NCBI GenBank assembly: GCA_016860845.1
Contig: BOKF01000015.1
Location: forward strand, 62,001 to 126,000
Origin: Chloroflexota bacterium
GTDB lineage: Bacteria; Chloroflexota; Anaerolineae; 4572-78; J111
Direction: 5' to 3'
DNA length: 64,000 nt
Position 1 is the stretch's first letter; each line of letters begins with the position of its first letter. Positions 38,062 through 45,964 of this stretch are shown in pieces. The notes beneath the pieces were generated by a model. That model saw only the letters and a program-made list of their open reading frames with translations, was not told where the DNA came from and ran no database searches. Made by a program: the position numbers and the translations under genes.

Positions 38062-38508
38062 ATGATAACTGTGCAGCAAGTCTTGAAAGACAAAGGTTAT
38101 AGTGACGTCTGGACCGTTAGCCCTGACGCTTCGGTAAATGATGCGCTCAGACTAATGAGCGATAAGAATGTGGGGGCTTTGCCCGTAATCGAAGTAGGGA
38201 AGCTCATTGGCATCATCTCAGAACGAGATTATGCCAGGAAGGTCATCCTGAAAGGAAAATCCTCTCTGAATACTCCGGTTAGCGAGATCATGACCGCAGA
38301 GGTTATCTCAGTCCACCCCGAACAATCTATGGAAGAATGTATGACCCTGATGACTCAGAAGCGAGTCCGGCATTTGCCTGTGCTCGTGGGAGATAAGTTG
38401 GTGGGCTTAATTTCGATTGGGGATGTGCTCAAAGAGATCATCTCGGATCAAAAAGCCTTCATCGAATCTCTCCAAAATTACATCGAGGGAACGGGATATG
38501 GTCAGTAG
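38062..38508 (+). CDS. CBS-pair protein
   Basis: A 148-residue protein made of two CBS domains (VSPDASVNDALRLMSD and MTAEVISVHPEQSMEECMTLM). Such pairs bind AMP, ADP, ATP or SAM and relay energy state. The ATG at 38062 follows AGGAGGGA and fits the family start; the longer open frame upstream is the protease relic. The gene stands at the end of operon 2, suggesting energy-dependent control of the hydrogenase. Ligand and partner are unknown. Confidence 0.85.
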   Translation: MITVQQVLKDKGYSDVWTVSPDASVNDALRLMSDKNVGALPVIEVGKLIGIISERDYARKVILKGKSSLNTPVSEIMTAEVISVHPEQSMEECMTLMTQKRVRHLPVLVGDKLVGLISIGDVLKEIISDQKAFIESLQNYIEGTGYGQ

Positions 38509-38596
38509 AAATCAATAAAGACAAAAATCCATAGCTCATGTTCAGAATTAGTGAGGACGGACGATAGAGACAAATGCAGGCCCATTCGTTTTTGTT

Positions 38597-38610
38597 GTGA
38601 CAGACTGTCA
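38597..38610 (+). promoter_or_regulatory. CRP/FNR-like palindrome before the second protease gene
   Basis: GTGACAGACTGTCA contains TGACA and TGTCA arms three bases apart, one base wider than the sites before hoxE and hypA. It lies 71 bases before the protease ATG. A weak TAAGTA near 38634 could serve as -10 and would put the centre near -42. The odd spacing makes this the least certain member of the set. Confidence 0.35.
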
Positions 38611-38680
38611 TTCGAACTCACTTGAGTTGGCAGTAAGTAATTTTTGAGGTTGAGGGACAGTAAGCTCCATTGGCTTGGTT

Positions 38681-39229
38681 ATGCTAAAAACGCTTATCAT
38701 CGGCTATGGCAACCCTGATCGCGAGGACGACGGAGTGGCCTGGCATGTTCTGGAAAAGCTGGCCCACCATTTCAATAGCCCAATTACTACCGTTGACGAA
38801 CTCGCGCTGACCTTGCAGTTGGCTCACTCCGGCGAAACAGAGGCAGATACGCCCAATTTGTTATCCCTGGCTCAGCGGCCAGTTCATCTTGCTTTTGCCT
38901 TACAACTGACCCCTGAGATGGCCGAAACAGTAGCCCAATACCAACGGGTTTGTTTTATTGATGCCCATACTGGCGCTTATTCCGAAGAAATCCGGGTGGT
39001 TCCGGTGAAACCGGGCTACCAGGCCTCACCTTTTACCCACCATTTGACTCCCGAAAGCTGCTTGACTCTGGCCCAAACTTTGTCTGGTCATGTCCCTGCC
39101 GGCTTGATGGTTTCGATCCGAGGCTATCGTTTTGGCTATGGCATCGAGCTGTCTGACCAGACCGCTGCTCTTGTTGATAAGGCGCTGGTCCAGATTATGA
39201 GCTGGATTAACCAAAACACTCTCCAATGA
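38681..39229 (+). CDS. Hydrogenase maturation protease, second complete copy
   Basis: Endopeptidase of 182 residues with IIGYGNPDREDDG and FIDAHTGAYSEE, the two acidic nickel-sensing motifs, and SIRGYRFGYGIELSDQT near the end. It is longer than the operon 1 protease because of an insert around residues 32-75. It probably matures HoxH2, the neighbouring protease relic being non-functional. The ATG at 38681 fits the family start; no clear ribosome site is seen. Confidence 0.85.
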   Translation: MLKTLIIGYGNPDREDDGVAWHVLEKLAHHFNSPITTVDELALTLQLAHSGETEADTPNLLSLAQRPVHLAFALQLTPEMAETVAQYQRVCFIDAHTGAYSEEIRVVPVKPGYQASPFTHHLTPESCLTLAQTLSGHVPAGLMVSIRGYRFGYGIELSDQTAALVDKALVQIMSWINQNTLQ

Positions 39230-39248
39230 GCTTTGTCGTTTGATTTGG

Positions 39249-39290
39249 TGACATCTGTCACTGCCAACTCCTAACACCCTGGGCTATACT
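39249..39290 (+). promoter_or_regulatory. Probable hypAB promoter with CRP/FNR-like site
   Basis: GTGA-CATCTG-TCAC holds TGACATCTGTCA (39249-39260), the identical 12-mer found before hoxE at 17232. A -10-like TATACT lies at 39285-39290; with its first base at -12 the palindrome centre is near -42.5, the class II activator position. The start codon of hypA is 30 bases further on. Confidence 0.55.
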
Positions 39291-39320
39291 CATAGAGAAC
39301 CAGGGTGTTTCTTTTTTACG

Positions 39321-39704
39321 ATGCATGAATTGGCCGTAACCGCAGGAATTTTAGATGTCGCTTTGGAAGCCAACCAACAGAATGGCGACAAGAAGATCAT
39401 TGCCATTGACTTGGTCATTGGCGAGTTGAGCAGCATCGTGGATGACTCGGTACAATTCTATTTTGATATGCTAAGCAAAGATACGCTGGCCGAGGGAGCG
39501 GCGCTGCGGTTCCGGCGGGTGCAAGCCACTGCCCAGTGTGGGGAATGTGGGTATCAAGGGGGAGTTACTGCGCCCTTACCTCCCTTTTGTCCGGCTTGTG
39601 GTAGTATGCAATTGCAGGTAAGCGGAGGGCGGGAATTTTATGTGGAAAGCATTGAGGTAAAAGATGAAGATTCCAGTAGTGAAGAATATTCTGAATGCAA
39701 ATGA
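39321..39704 (+). CDS. hypA: Hydrogenase nickel incorporation protein HypA
   Basis: Nickel chaperone of 127 residues for hydrogenase assembly. The N-terminal Met-His-Glu, whose His2 binds nickel, is present, and the zinc site is CGECG...CPACG. The C-terminus is extended by a Ser/Glu-rich tail (EDSSSEEYSE) read through a 41-base overlap with hypB. That overlap is longer than usual and indicates coupled translation. Confidence 0.95.
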   Translation: MHELAVTAGILDVALEANQQNGDKKIIAIDLVIGELSSIVDDSVQFYFDMLSKDTLAEGAALRFRRVQATAQCGECGYQGGVTAPLPPFCPACGSMQLQVSGGREFYVESIEVKDEDSSSEEYSECK

Positions 39705-40338
39705 TCAAATGGCTCTCAAAAACCGGGCGACCTTTGACTCGACGGGAGTATTTGTACTCAATATTATGGCCTCACCGGGCGCAGGTAAAACGAGCTTTAT
39801 TCTGGCTACGCTTGACCGGCTGCCCCTGGAGGTACGACCCGGCGTTATTGAGGGTGATTTGGCTTCCAGTATTGATACCGACACCATTGCCGCCCGTGGA
39901 GTGCCGGTAACGCAAATTAACACGGGGGGTGGCTGTCACCTGGATGCTCCTATGATCCAGGCCGCGCTGCCTAAATTGCCCATATCTGAACTGGATTTGC
40001 TCTTTATTGAAAATGTCGGCAATCTGGTGTGTCCGGCTAATTTTAAGCTCGGGGCAGACCGGGCAGTCGTCGTCGCCAGTGTGCCGGAGGGTCACGATAA
40101 GCCTTACAAATATCCGGGCATCTTTGCCAGCGCCGATGTCGTCGTCTTAAATAAGTCTGACCTGCTGCCCATTTTCGATTTTGACCTGGACTATTTCCGC
40201 TCGGGTGTGGAACTGGTCAACCCCGGTGTGACCTTTTTTGTGCTCTCTTGTCGAACGGGTACGGGGGTGCAAGCCTGGTTATCCTGGCTGTTGAATGAAC
40301 GCTATGCCAGGGTAGAGGAAAAAACGCTTACAATCTAA
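39664..40338 (+). CDS. hypB: Hydrogenase nickel incorporation GTPase HypB
   Basis: A 224-residue SIMIBI-class GTPase that delivers nickel with HypA. Walker A is ASPGAGKTS (about 36-44); the GGGCHL metal site and NKSDLL guanine-specificity motif are intact. There is no N-terminal histidine-rich nickel store. The genes hypC, hypD, hypE and hypF, needed for the Fe(CN)2CO centre, are not in this window and must lie elsewhere. Confidence 0.94.
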   Translation: MKIPVVKNILNANDQMALKNRATFDSTGVFVLNIMASPGAGKTSFILATLDRLPLEVRPGVIEGDLASSIDTDTIAARGVPVTQINTGGGCHLDAPMIQAALPKLPISELDLLFIENVGNLVCPANFKLGADRAVVVASVPEGHDKPYKYPGIFASADVVVLNKSDLLPIFDFDLDYFRSGVELVNPGVTFFVLSCRTGTGVQAWLSWLLNERYARVEEKTLTI

Positions 40339-40386
40339 AAGTCTTTGGTTTAAAGTTGGCTGAATGCATACAATGGAGGTGCATTT

Positions 40387-40863
40387 ATGACAACCAAAAA
40401 CGAGCTAAAGATACTCACTACTTTGCGGGCCATGCCTTTTACCCAGGGCATGGCCTCGAAGCATCTTAAGAAATTAGCGGCTATGGCTACTGAGGTCAAC
40501 TTTGCCGCAGGTGAAACCATTTTCCAGGTAGGCGACAAAGGCACAGCCATCTATTTTATTGAAGAAGGCCAGGTTGTGGTTGAGGCTGAAGTAGCTGGTC
40601 AGGGACTGCTCACGATCCTCACCCTTGGACCTCAAGAATTGCTGGGTTGGTCAGCCTTGTTCCCGCCGCGCCTTAAATCCTCTACCGCACGCGCGGCTAA
40701 GCCTACCTGGGCGATTGCCGTTGATGTTGACCAATTAAATGAGGCGTTCCTGTCCGATCAGGAGTTGGAAGTCGAGATTATCCGGCGGGTGGCCGATGTG
40801 ATTGCGGTGCGTTTGAAAATGACGCGAGCGCAGTTACTCAAAAATGTTGCTATTGAAAAGTAA
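40387..40863 (+). CDS. Cyclic-nucleotide-binding domain protein without HTH
   Basis: A 158-residue protein with a CRP-type cNMP-binding beta-roll (FAAGETIFQVGDKGTAIYFIEEGQVVV; LGPQELLGWSALFPP; STARAAKPTWAIAVD, where the usual Arg-Thr-Ser of the phosphate-binding cassette is altered) and the long dimerisation helix. It then stops: the C-terminal helix-turn-helix of CRP/FNR regulators is missing, with a clean stop and no relic downstream. It is therefore not a DNA-binding regulator by itself. GGAGG precedes the ATG. Its place after hypAB suggests ligand-dependent control of a hydrogenase partner. Confidence 0.8.
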   Translation: MTTKNELKILTTLRAMPFTQGMASKHLKKLAAMATEVNFAAGETIFQVGDKGTAIYFIEEGQVVVEAEVAGQGLLTILTLGPQELLGWSALFPPRLKSSTARAAKPTWAIAVDVDQLNEAFLSDQELEVEIIRRVADVIAVRLKMTRAQLLKNVAIEK

Positions 40864-40873
40864 AAACGGCATC

Positions 40874-41843
40874 TTAATGAGGTGCGTCGCACTGGATCAA
40901 TGCCCCTGTTGACACCTTGTCAATGTTAGCCAGAAAGACACTTTTCGACCGGTTGGCCGCTTCGGCAGCTTCTTTGGCCTGATACAGTTCCATCTCGGCT
41001 TGTTTACGCCGGATAATGTCGCGAAAGGTACCGGTGTAGAATGACTCTTCGCCCACTTTGGCTTCGGTTATCATCACCTCCATCGGAAATGTCGAACCAT
41101 CCCCTCACCGTCCCATCAATTCCCGATGCGAGCCAGTTAGGACAATTTCAGAGAGCATAGAATTAGCCTGCTGCAGGTTTGATTCCGCCGCCCCATGATC
41201 CGCTGAACCGAAAATATAGGTCAGCGGGCGCCCCTGTAGCTGAGGCGTTGGGTAGCCAAAGATGGCCTCGGCGGCGGGGTTTAGAGAGGTGATGGTCAGG
41301 GAGCCTTCAAGTCCAAGGTACTGCCGCCGTTAAAGCCAAACCAACCGAACCAGAGGATCAGCGTTCCCAACGTCGCCAGGGGATATCCGCACCGGGGAAT
41401 TTTCGAGGCGGCCTATCTTTGGGGAAACGTCCCACGCGCGGACCCAGCGCCAGCAGGGCTGCCAAAGAAGTCCAGCCGCCGAAACTGTGGACCACTGGAC
41501 CGCCGGCAAAATCAATAAAACCTTGTGATACTAACCAGTCCGAGGGCGCTCCCAGGGAAACGCCATTCCAAACCCAATGTCCAGAGACGGGGTAAGTAAC
41601 GTCGGCGATCAGCAACATGATAATCAGGTAGGCAGAAAAGCGCATCCGCTCGGCCACTGCCCCCGCCAAAATGGTTGCCGCCGTCCCGCAGAACATGATT
41701 TGGAACAAAACAAAAGCGGAACGCCAGAACTGGTCGTTGCCCAGGTTGGGCGCAAATTCCGTCAAGCCGATGCAGCCATCCCACGACAGGCCAAACATGA
41801 AGGCATATACAGTTGGGTTTGAATCCAGTTTGTACTTAGCCAT
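40874..41843 (-). pseudogene. Decayed ammonium transporter-PAS sensor fusion
   Basis: Reading the minus strand, the first part matches the middle of an Amt transporter (FQIMFCGTAATILAGAVAER; GGWTSLAALLALGPRVGRFP). A one-base loss in the G4 run at 41379-41382 shifts the frame, after which [14 protein letters not shown] continues. The Amt C-terminal half is absent; the sequence jumps to a PAS domain ([17 protein letters not shown]), has an in-frame TGA near 41104, continues through the PAC segment FYTGTFRDIIRRKQAEMELY and stops in ANRSKSVFLANI, where a kinase or GGDEF-type output domain should begin. The start of Amt is also missing. It is a gene broken in at least four places. Confidence 0.85.
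40909..40923. repeat. Short palindrome at the pseudogene 3' break
   Basis: TTGACA-CCT-TGTCAA lies where similarity to the sensor protein ends and 46 bases after the cNMP-binding gene. It could act as a weak hairpin at the mRNA end. It resembles the hairpin between hoxF and hoxU. Confidence 0.4.
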
Positions 41844-41901
41844 CACTATAAGTTGAGACGTATGGGGGTGCGCTGAAAGGGAACCGTAGTAATGGACAAG
41901 A

Positions 41902-41931
41902 AAAAGGCCCGTCAATCATGACCGGCCTTTT
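41902..41931. terminator. Bidirectional terminator
   Basis: AAAAGGCC and GGCCTTTT arms enclose a C-C mismatch and inner GTCA/TGAC arms with a four-base loop. A/T runs on both sides let it work on either strand. On minus it would end transcription from the protease genes. Confidence 0.7.
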
Positions 41932-41987
41932 CGCCCGAAAGCTTGATCAGCTTGAAATTGGTATCTATAATCAGCCAATCAAATGTT

Positions 41988-42083
41988 ACTACTCAGGTGA
42001 TTGGCACTTTTCTCCTGGCAAGACGATTGAGAACGGCAAAGCTTAGAGCTAACCAAGTGCCAGTCACCTTTAGCCTGAGCAGT
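41988..42083. repeat. Long imperfect inverted repeat
   Basis: Bases 41988-42009 (ACTACTCAGGTGATTGGCAC...) and 42055-42083 (AAGTGCCAGTCACC...CCTGAGCAGT) are mirrored with one mismatch and one small insertion, 45 bases apart. It lies between the terminator and the S1C protease gene, next to the broken Amt gene. It could be a relic of a small mobile element; no transposase is present. Confidence 0.45.
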
Positions 42084-42087
42084 TAAA

Positions 42088-42702
42088 TCAAATATGAAAA
42101 TCCTCGCTTTGGGGTTTAATCCCCAGGTGGTGGTGCAAGAAATTTTTTACCACGTGGACCGGCACGGCCAGTCCTACTTCCGGACCCGTAATCATCGTGT
42201 TGACGCCCACCAACCGGCCCTGGGCATCAACCATGGGGCCACCGGAGTGGCCGGGCCGCAAATGTAACCCGGCCTGGATAAATTCCCTCGCTTGATGGGG
42301 TATTTCGGGAGGCAGCCCGACGTTAATGACCGAACCGGCCGTGACGGCATTGGCTATACCCCAGGGATGCCCCAGGGCGAAAACCAGTTGGCCTGGTTGG
42401 AGGTTTTTTGAGTCACCGAGTTCGATGGCGTCTAGATCGTGAGCATCCACCGCTAAGGCAGCCAGGTCGAGTTCTGGATCGGAAGCGAGGATACGAGCCG
42501 GTAGCTTGCGCTGATCCGGGAGCGTCACTTCAATGAAGCCAGGGTGAATCACATGAGCATTCGTTAAGATGAGACCGTCAGTGTGTAAGACGATGCCGGC
42601 CCCTGCCCCGTTCCGATTGTTACCGACCTTCACCAAGCTCCGACTGACTTTGGTGACAAGTGCGGACATTTCCTCATTCAGTTGTTGTAACAATATGGAC
42701 AT
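42088..42702 (-). CDS. Trypsin-like S1C serine protease without PDZ
   Basis: A 204-residue HtrA/DegP-type protease domain. The catalytic triad is visible: His50 (LTNAHV), Asp79 (LDLAAL) and Ser153 (GHSGGP). No signal peptide, membrane segment or PDZ domain is seen, so it should act in the cytoplasm or be exported by a non-classical route. It is unusually short. It lies 65 bases downstream of a related protease gene and probably forms an operon with it. Confidence 0.85.
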   Translation of the reverse strand: MSILLQQLNEEMSALVTKVSRSLVKVGNNRNGAGAGIVLHTDGLILTNAHVIHPGFIEVTLPDQRKLPARILASDPELDLAALAVDAHDLDAIELGDSKNLQPGQLVFALGHPWGIANAVTAGSVINVGLPPEIPHQAREFIQAGLHLRPGHSGGPMVDAQGRLVGVNTMITGPEVGLAVPVHVVKNFLHHHLGIKPQSEDFHI

Positions 42703-42767
42703 ATCGCTTCCTTGTTGTTTATACTAAAAACCATCCCTGTGAGGTCATACCGTTGCGTTCCGTTTGA

Positions 42768-43664
42768 CTAATTCCGTTCGCCTACAATGACGTTCATTTC
42801 CTGAACCTGCCCGCCGCGCACAATCCGAAGTTTAACGGATGTTCCGACCCGGTCAGAGCTGAGCAGGGCCAGGAGATCATCATGCTGCTGAACGGCGGAA
42901 CCCTCCACGGCGACAATCGTATCGCCCAGAAGCAGGCCGCCCTGTTCAGCGGGACTACCCGGCTCAACAGCGGCCAGGAGCAAGCCGGCTTCCTGGCCCA
43001 GTTGCTGCTCCAGCGCGGCCGGTAAACGAACCGGCTGGGTGTTGACCCCCAGATAGCCGCGGCGGACTTTGCCATGCTTGACCAGCATCTCAACCACCCG
43101 CTGGAGGGTTACGGCTGGTATCGTTAAACTAATCCCTCGCACCAGCGCCGAGGTATTCAGCCCCAGAAGCTGTCCGGCCGTGTTGACCAGCGGGCCGCCG
43201 GAAAAGCCGGGATACATGACCACATCGGTTTGGACGTACCGGTCAATTAAACCACCCACCGAGGTGCGCCAGTTTTCGCCCAAAGCGCTAATAATGCCTA
43301 AAGTCGCCTGAACGGTCTGGCCTGGCCGGCCCAGGGCCAGCACCAGGTGGCCGACCTGCATGCTTGCGGCGGCAGGGGTCAGGGGAGTTAGATTCCTTGC
43401 TTCAGCCCGGAGAACGGCCAGGTCGGTGGTGGGATCGCGGCCCACCAGGGCGGCGGCGACAGTCTGGCCCTCCGGCAGGCCAACTTGAAGACCCTCTTCT
43501 TTTTGAACGGTGTGATGGGCGGTCACAATCAGGCCGTCTGCTGACCAGACAATACCGCTGGCGGCCAAGCGACGCCGGGCCTCGACCCGCACGATGCTCA
43601 GACTTGCTGTGGCGACGGTTTGGGCTAAAGCATTCGATAAATTTTGTAGCGTATCAGTCATCAT
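42768..43664 (-). CDS. Trypsin-like S1C serine protease with PDZ domain
   Basis: A 298-residue HtrA-type protease. His50 (VTAHH), Asp81 (TDLAVL) and Ser155 (GFSGGP) form the triad; residues about 205-295 form one PDZ domain (RRGYLGVNTQPV; GLLLGDTIVAVEG). As in its neighbour no signal peptide is present, and the N-terminus is an amphipathic helix. PDZ domains in this family bind exposed C-termini. Start at ATG-ATG with GGGATT upstream. Confidence 0.88.
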   Translation of the reverse strand: MMTDTLQNLSNALAQTVATASLSIVRVEARRRLAASGIVWSADGLIVTAHHTVQKEEGLQVGLPEGQTVAAALVGRDPTTDLAVLRAEARNLTPLTPAAASMQVGHLVLALGRPGQTVQATLGIISALGENWRTSVGGLIDRYVQTDVVMYPGFSGGPLVNTAGQLLGLNTSALVRGISLTIPAVTLQRVVEMLVKHGKVRRGYLGVNTQPVRLPAALEQQLGQEAGLLLAAVEPGSPAEQGGLLLGDTIVAVEGSAVQQHDDLLALLSSDRVGTSVKLRIVRGGQVQEMNVIVGERN

Positions 43665-43956
43665 TCAATCCCTTTCAATTTTGAATTTTCGATTGGCTCT
43701 TGATGTGTTTCAAGGAGTTGCTCCCGCCGGATTGCCAAATCCAGGCCGAGCTAAATTTTGGAGTTCCTTAAAACCCATATTGAGCCTTTCGATTTTGGAT
43801 TGTTTAAGCCGGAGATTCTCTCGCCAGTCTTTCATTGAGAAAGAGAGAGGGGAGAGCTTTCCAGTTCTTATTTTGTTATAGTTTAGCAGTTTGGAGGCGC
43901 TGGCGCATCAACCATCGGTTGAGGTTGAACCTGGAAAAATGGCTAGGACGCATTCA

Positions 43957-44017
43957 ATTTTGGACTGCCCTTTGGGCGTGGATTTACGATTTTGGATTAC
44001 AAATTGCAGTCCAAAAT
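43957..44017. repeat. Intergenic inverted repeat, gap 43665-44026
   Basis: ATTTTGGACTG (43957-43967) is mirrored by CAGTCCAAAAT (44007-44017), 39 bases apart, and related ATTTTGGATT words recur through the gap. No gene was seen in these 362 bases, which separate the protease pair from the end of the glycan cluster. Confidence 0.45.
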
Positions 44018-44026
44018 CCAAAATTC

Positions 44027-44719
44027 TTAGAGGAGGATCAGCCCCAAGCGGGTGGCGCGGACAACGGCATCGGTGCGGCTTTGCGCGCCGAGTTTACTGA
44101 GGATGGCATTGACGTGGAATTTGACGGTATGATCGCTGATGTCCAGGCGGCGGGCGATGGCTTTGTTAGCCAGCCCTTCGGCCAGGAGTTGCAGCACTTC
44201 CAGTTCGCGGGGGGTTAAGGCTTCGGCCAGGCGAGGCGGCTCTGTTTCTGGGGAGGGAAGGGCAGCGGTTGTCAGAGTGGGATCGAGGACCACCAATCCC
44301 TGGGAGACAGCCAGCAAGGCGGCCTGGAGCTTTTCGGTATCGGCGTTGCGCAGGAGCAGACCCCGCGCCCCGGCAGTCCAGGCTTCAGCCGTGTAGCTTT
44401 CATCGGGCAGCAGGGCAATTATTGGGAGGCCGTTTTCACGCAGTTCAGCCAGGCTCTCCAGGCTGGTCCGGCCGATGACTGAGCCGGAACCCAATCGGGC
44501 CGAGGTGGGGGTCAGATGGGGGTCCCAGCCCAGATCGAAGACGATGACATCCGGGTGGTAAACATCGAGCTGAGCTGGCAGGTCAACCTCAGCAGCCACC
44601 CGGCCAATTACGGTGAGATTGGGGTGGTCAGCCAATAACGTCGCCAGCCCGGCCCGGACAAGGGGGTCATCGGCGACAATGAGGATACGTAAATTAGCCG
44701 CGGGTGGGGCCATCATCAA
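44027..44719 (-). CDS. NarL/LuxR-type response regulator
   Basis: A 230-residue transcription regulator. The receiver domain has the acidic pair ADD near the N-terminus and the phosphoacceptor Asp in VIVFDLGWD; an insert of about 15 residues (HLTPTSARLGSGSVI) follows it. The C-terminal LuxR HTH is complete (LTPRELEVLQLLAEG, NKAIARRLDISDHTVKFHV). Its start overlaps the stop of the upstream membrane protein by four bases, so it is translated with the glycan cluster. No sensor kinase is adjacent; the partner is unknown. Confidence 0.88.
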   Translation of the reverse strand: MMMAPPAANLRILIVADDPLVRAGLATLLADHPNLTVIGRVAAEVDLPAQLDVYHPDVIVFDLGWDPHLTPTSARLGSGSVIGRTSLESLAELRENGLPIIALLPDESYTAEAWTAGARGLLLRNADTEKLQAALLAVSQGLVVLDPTLTTAALPSPETEPPRLAEALTPRELEVLQLLAEGLANKAIARRLDISDHTVKFHVNAILSKLGAQSRTDAVVRATRLGLILL

Positions 44720-45963
44720 TCCCTGCTGGCTGGGGTTGGAATAGAAACAGATTTCGGTTGGGACTGGGGAGCTGGCTGGGTTAAGAGGCGGTACAGTTCA
44801 ATCGCCAGCAGGATAAAGAGGAGCGTCCGGGCAGCAATCGTGATGGGAAGCAAACTATTGAGGCCGCGCGATAGGATGACGGGCCACTCTAAAAAGTTGA
44901 TGAAGCCGAGGGCAATGATAAACAGCACGGCCCGGCTGGCAGGGAAGGATAGCAGCAACAGCGGTGTCAGAAAAGTTTGCCATTGAGGACTCCAGCCGGG
45001 CGACCAGAGAAAAAAGATGGTAAAGGTGAGGGTGGTAAAACGCACCGAGTCGAGATCGGAAAAGTCAGGAAGAGGAGGACGGGTGAAAATAAACAGTCCC
45101 ACCAAACCAAAGAGGATGAGGGTCAGCCAGCTTGGGATGCGGGCCGGGTTGTTGAGCGGAAGGCCCGCTTTAGCCGGGTCAAAATGGTCGGCCAGGGGGC
45201 CGAAATTGCCGGTGGTCGTGTTACCGTCAATGAGCGCCCAAACGGTTTCATAAGAGGATTTGCTCCCTTGCGCCCGCAGAGAGGCTAAAGTAAAAGCAGG
45301 GCTGCGCAAGAGGAAGGGTCCAAAGGTAATGAGGCTAATGAGCAGGGTCGCTGCGCCATAAAGACAGGCCGATTTGAAGCCCCTGGCCCGCCAAATGGTG
45401 GCCAGCAGGATGACCGGCAAATATTTGACCATTGTGCCCAGGCCCAGAGCCAGGGCCAACATTTTGGACTTGTTGCTGGTGAGACTATAGAGAGCTAATA
45501 GGATGAAAAAAGTGGTCAGGGCATCGAAGTTGCCGAGCCAAAAGAAGATGGGGATGAAAAGGGCGGTGTAAACCCAGGCGATGGTTAGAGCGGGTGTCCG
45601 GCCATAAAGAGAGAGGGCCAGCTTGTAGAGGAGATAGAGATTGCCACCTTCGACCAGCAGCAGAACAAACGCCAGGAGCAGGATGTAGTTTTTGAGTTGT
45701 TGGCCGGCCAGCGTATAGACGGCAATGTTCAAATAAGGAAAAAGGGGGGGGAATTCGTACCAGTAATGGAAATAGGGATAAAAACCGCGCCGGGTCATGT
45801 CGGCCAGGTTGAAGTAGTGCTGGTAGTCGCCATAGAAGATGAGGTTTTCCGGCGGAAAGGCCATGAGCATCATCAGGCGGCTGGTAAAAAAAAGAATCAA
45901 CACCAGGGAAAAGCCGGTTCCGAGTGAGGCATACGATGAGCGTTCGGAATTTGAAGGGAACAT
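44716..45963 (-). CDS. Multi-span glycosyltransferase-like membrane protein (GT87-like)
   Basis: A 415-residue membrane protein with about ten helices. The early extracytoplasmic DY-x-HYFNLADMTRRGFYPY region and YEFPPLFPYLN resemble polyprenol-phosphate-mannose-dependent transferases (DUF2029/GT87), with an acidic pair after the first helix. It probably adds a sugar to a lipid or protein outside the membrane. Substrate unknown. It lies one base after the end of the next cluster gene. Confidence 0.65.
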   Translation of the reverse strand: MFPSNSERSSYASLGTGFSLVLILFFTSRLMMLMAFPPENLIFYGDYQHYFNLADMTRRGFYPYFHYWYEFPPLFPYLNIAVYTLAGQQLKNYILLLAFVLLLVEGGNLYLLYKLALSLYGRTPALTIAWVYTALFIPIFFWLGNFDALTTFFILLALYSLTSNKSKMLALALGLGTMVKYLPVILLATIWRARGFKSACLYGAATLLISLITFGPFLLRSPAFTLASLRAQGSKSSYETVWALIDGNTTTGNFGPLADHFDPAKAGLPLNNPARIPSWLTLILFGLVGLFIFTRPPLPDFSDLDSVRFTTLTFTIFFLWSPGWSPQWQTFLTPLLLLSFPASRAVLFIIALGFINFLEWPVILSRGLNSLLPITIAARTLLFILLAIELYRLLTQPAPQSQPKSVSIPTPASRD

Positions 45964-45964
45964 C

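Noticed and set aside
40387..40863. CRP/FNR transcription regulator
   Set aside because: The helix-turn-helix domain is missing, so it cannot be the DNA-binding factor for the palindromes found here.
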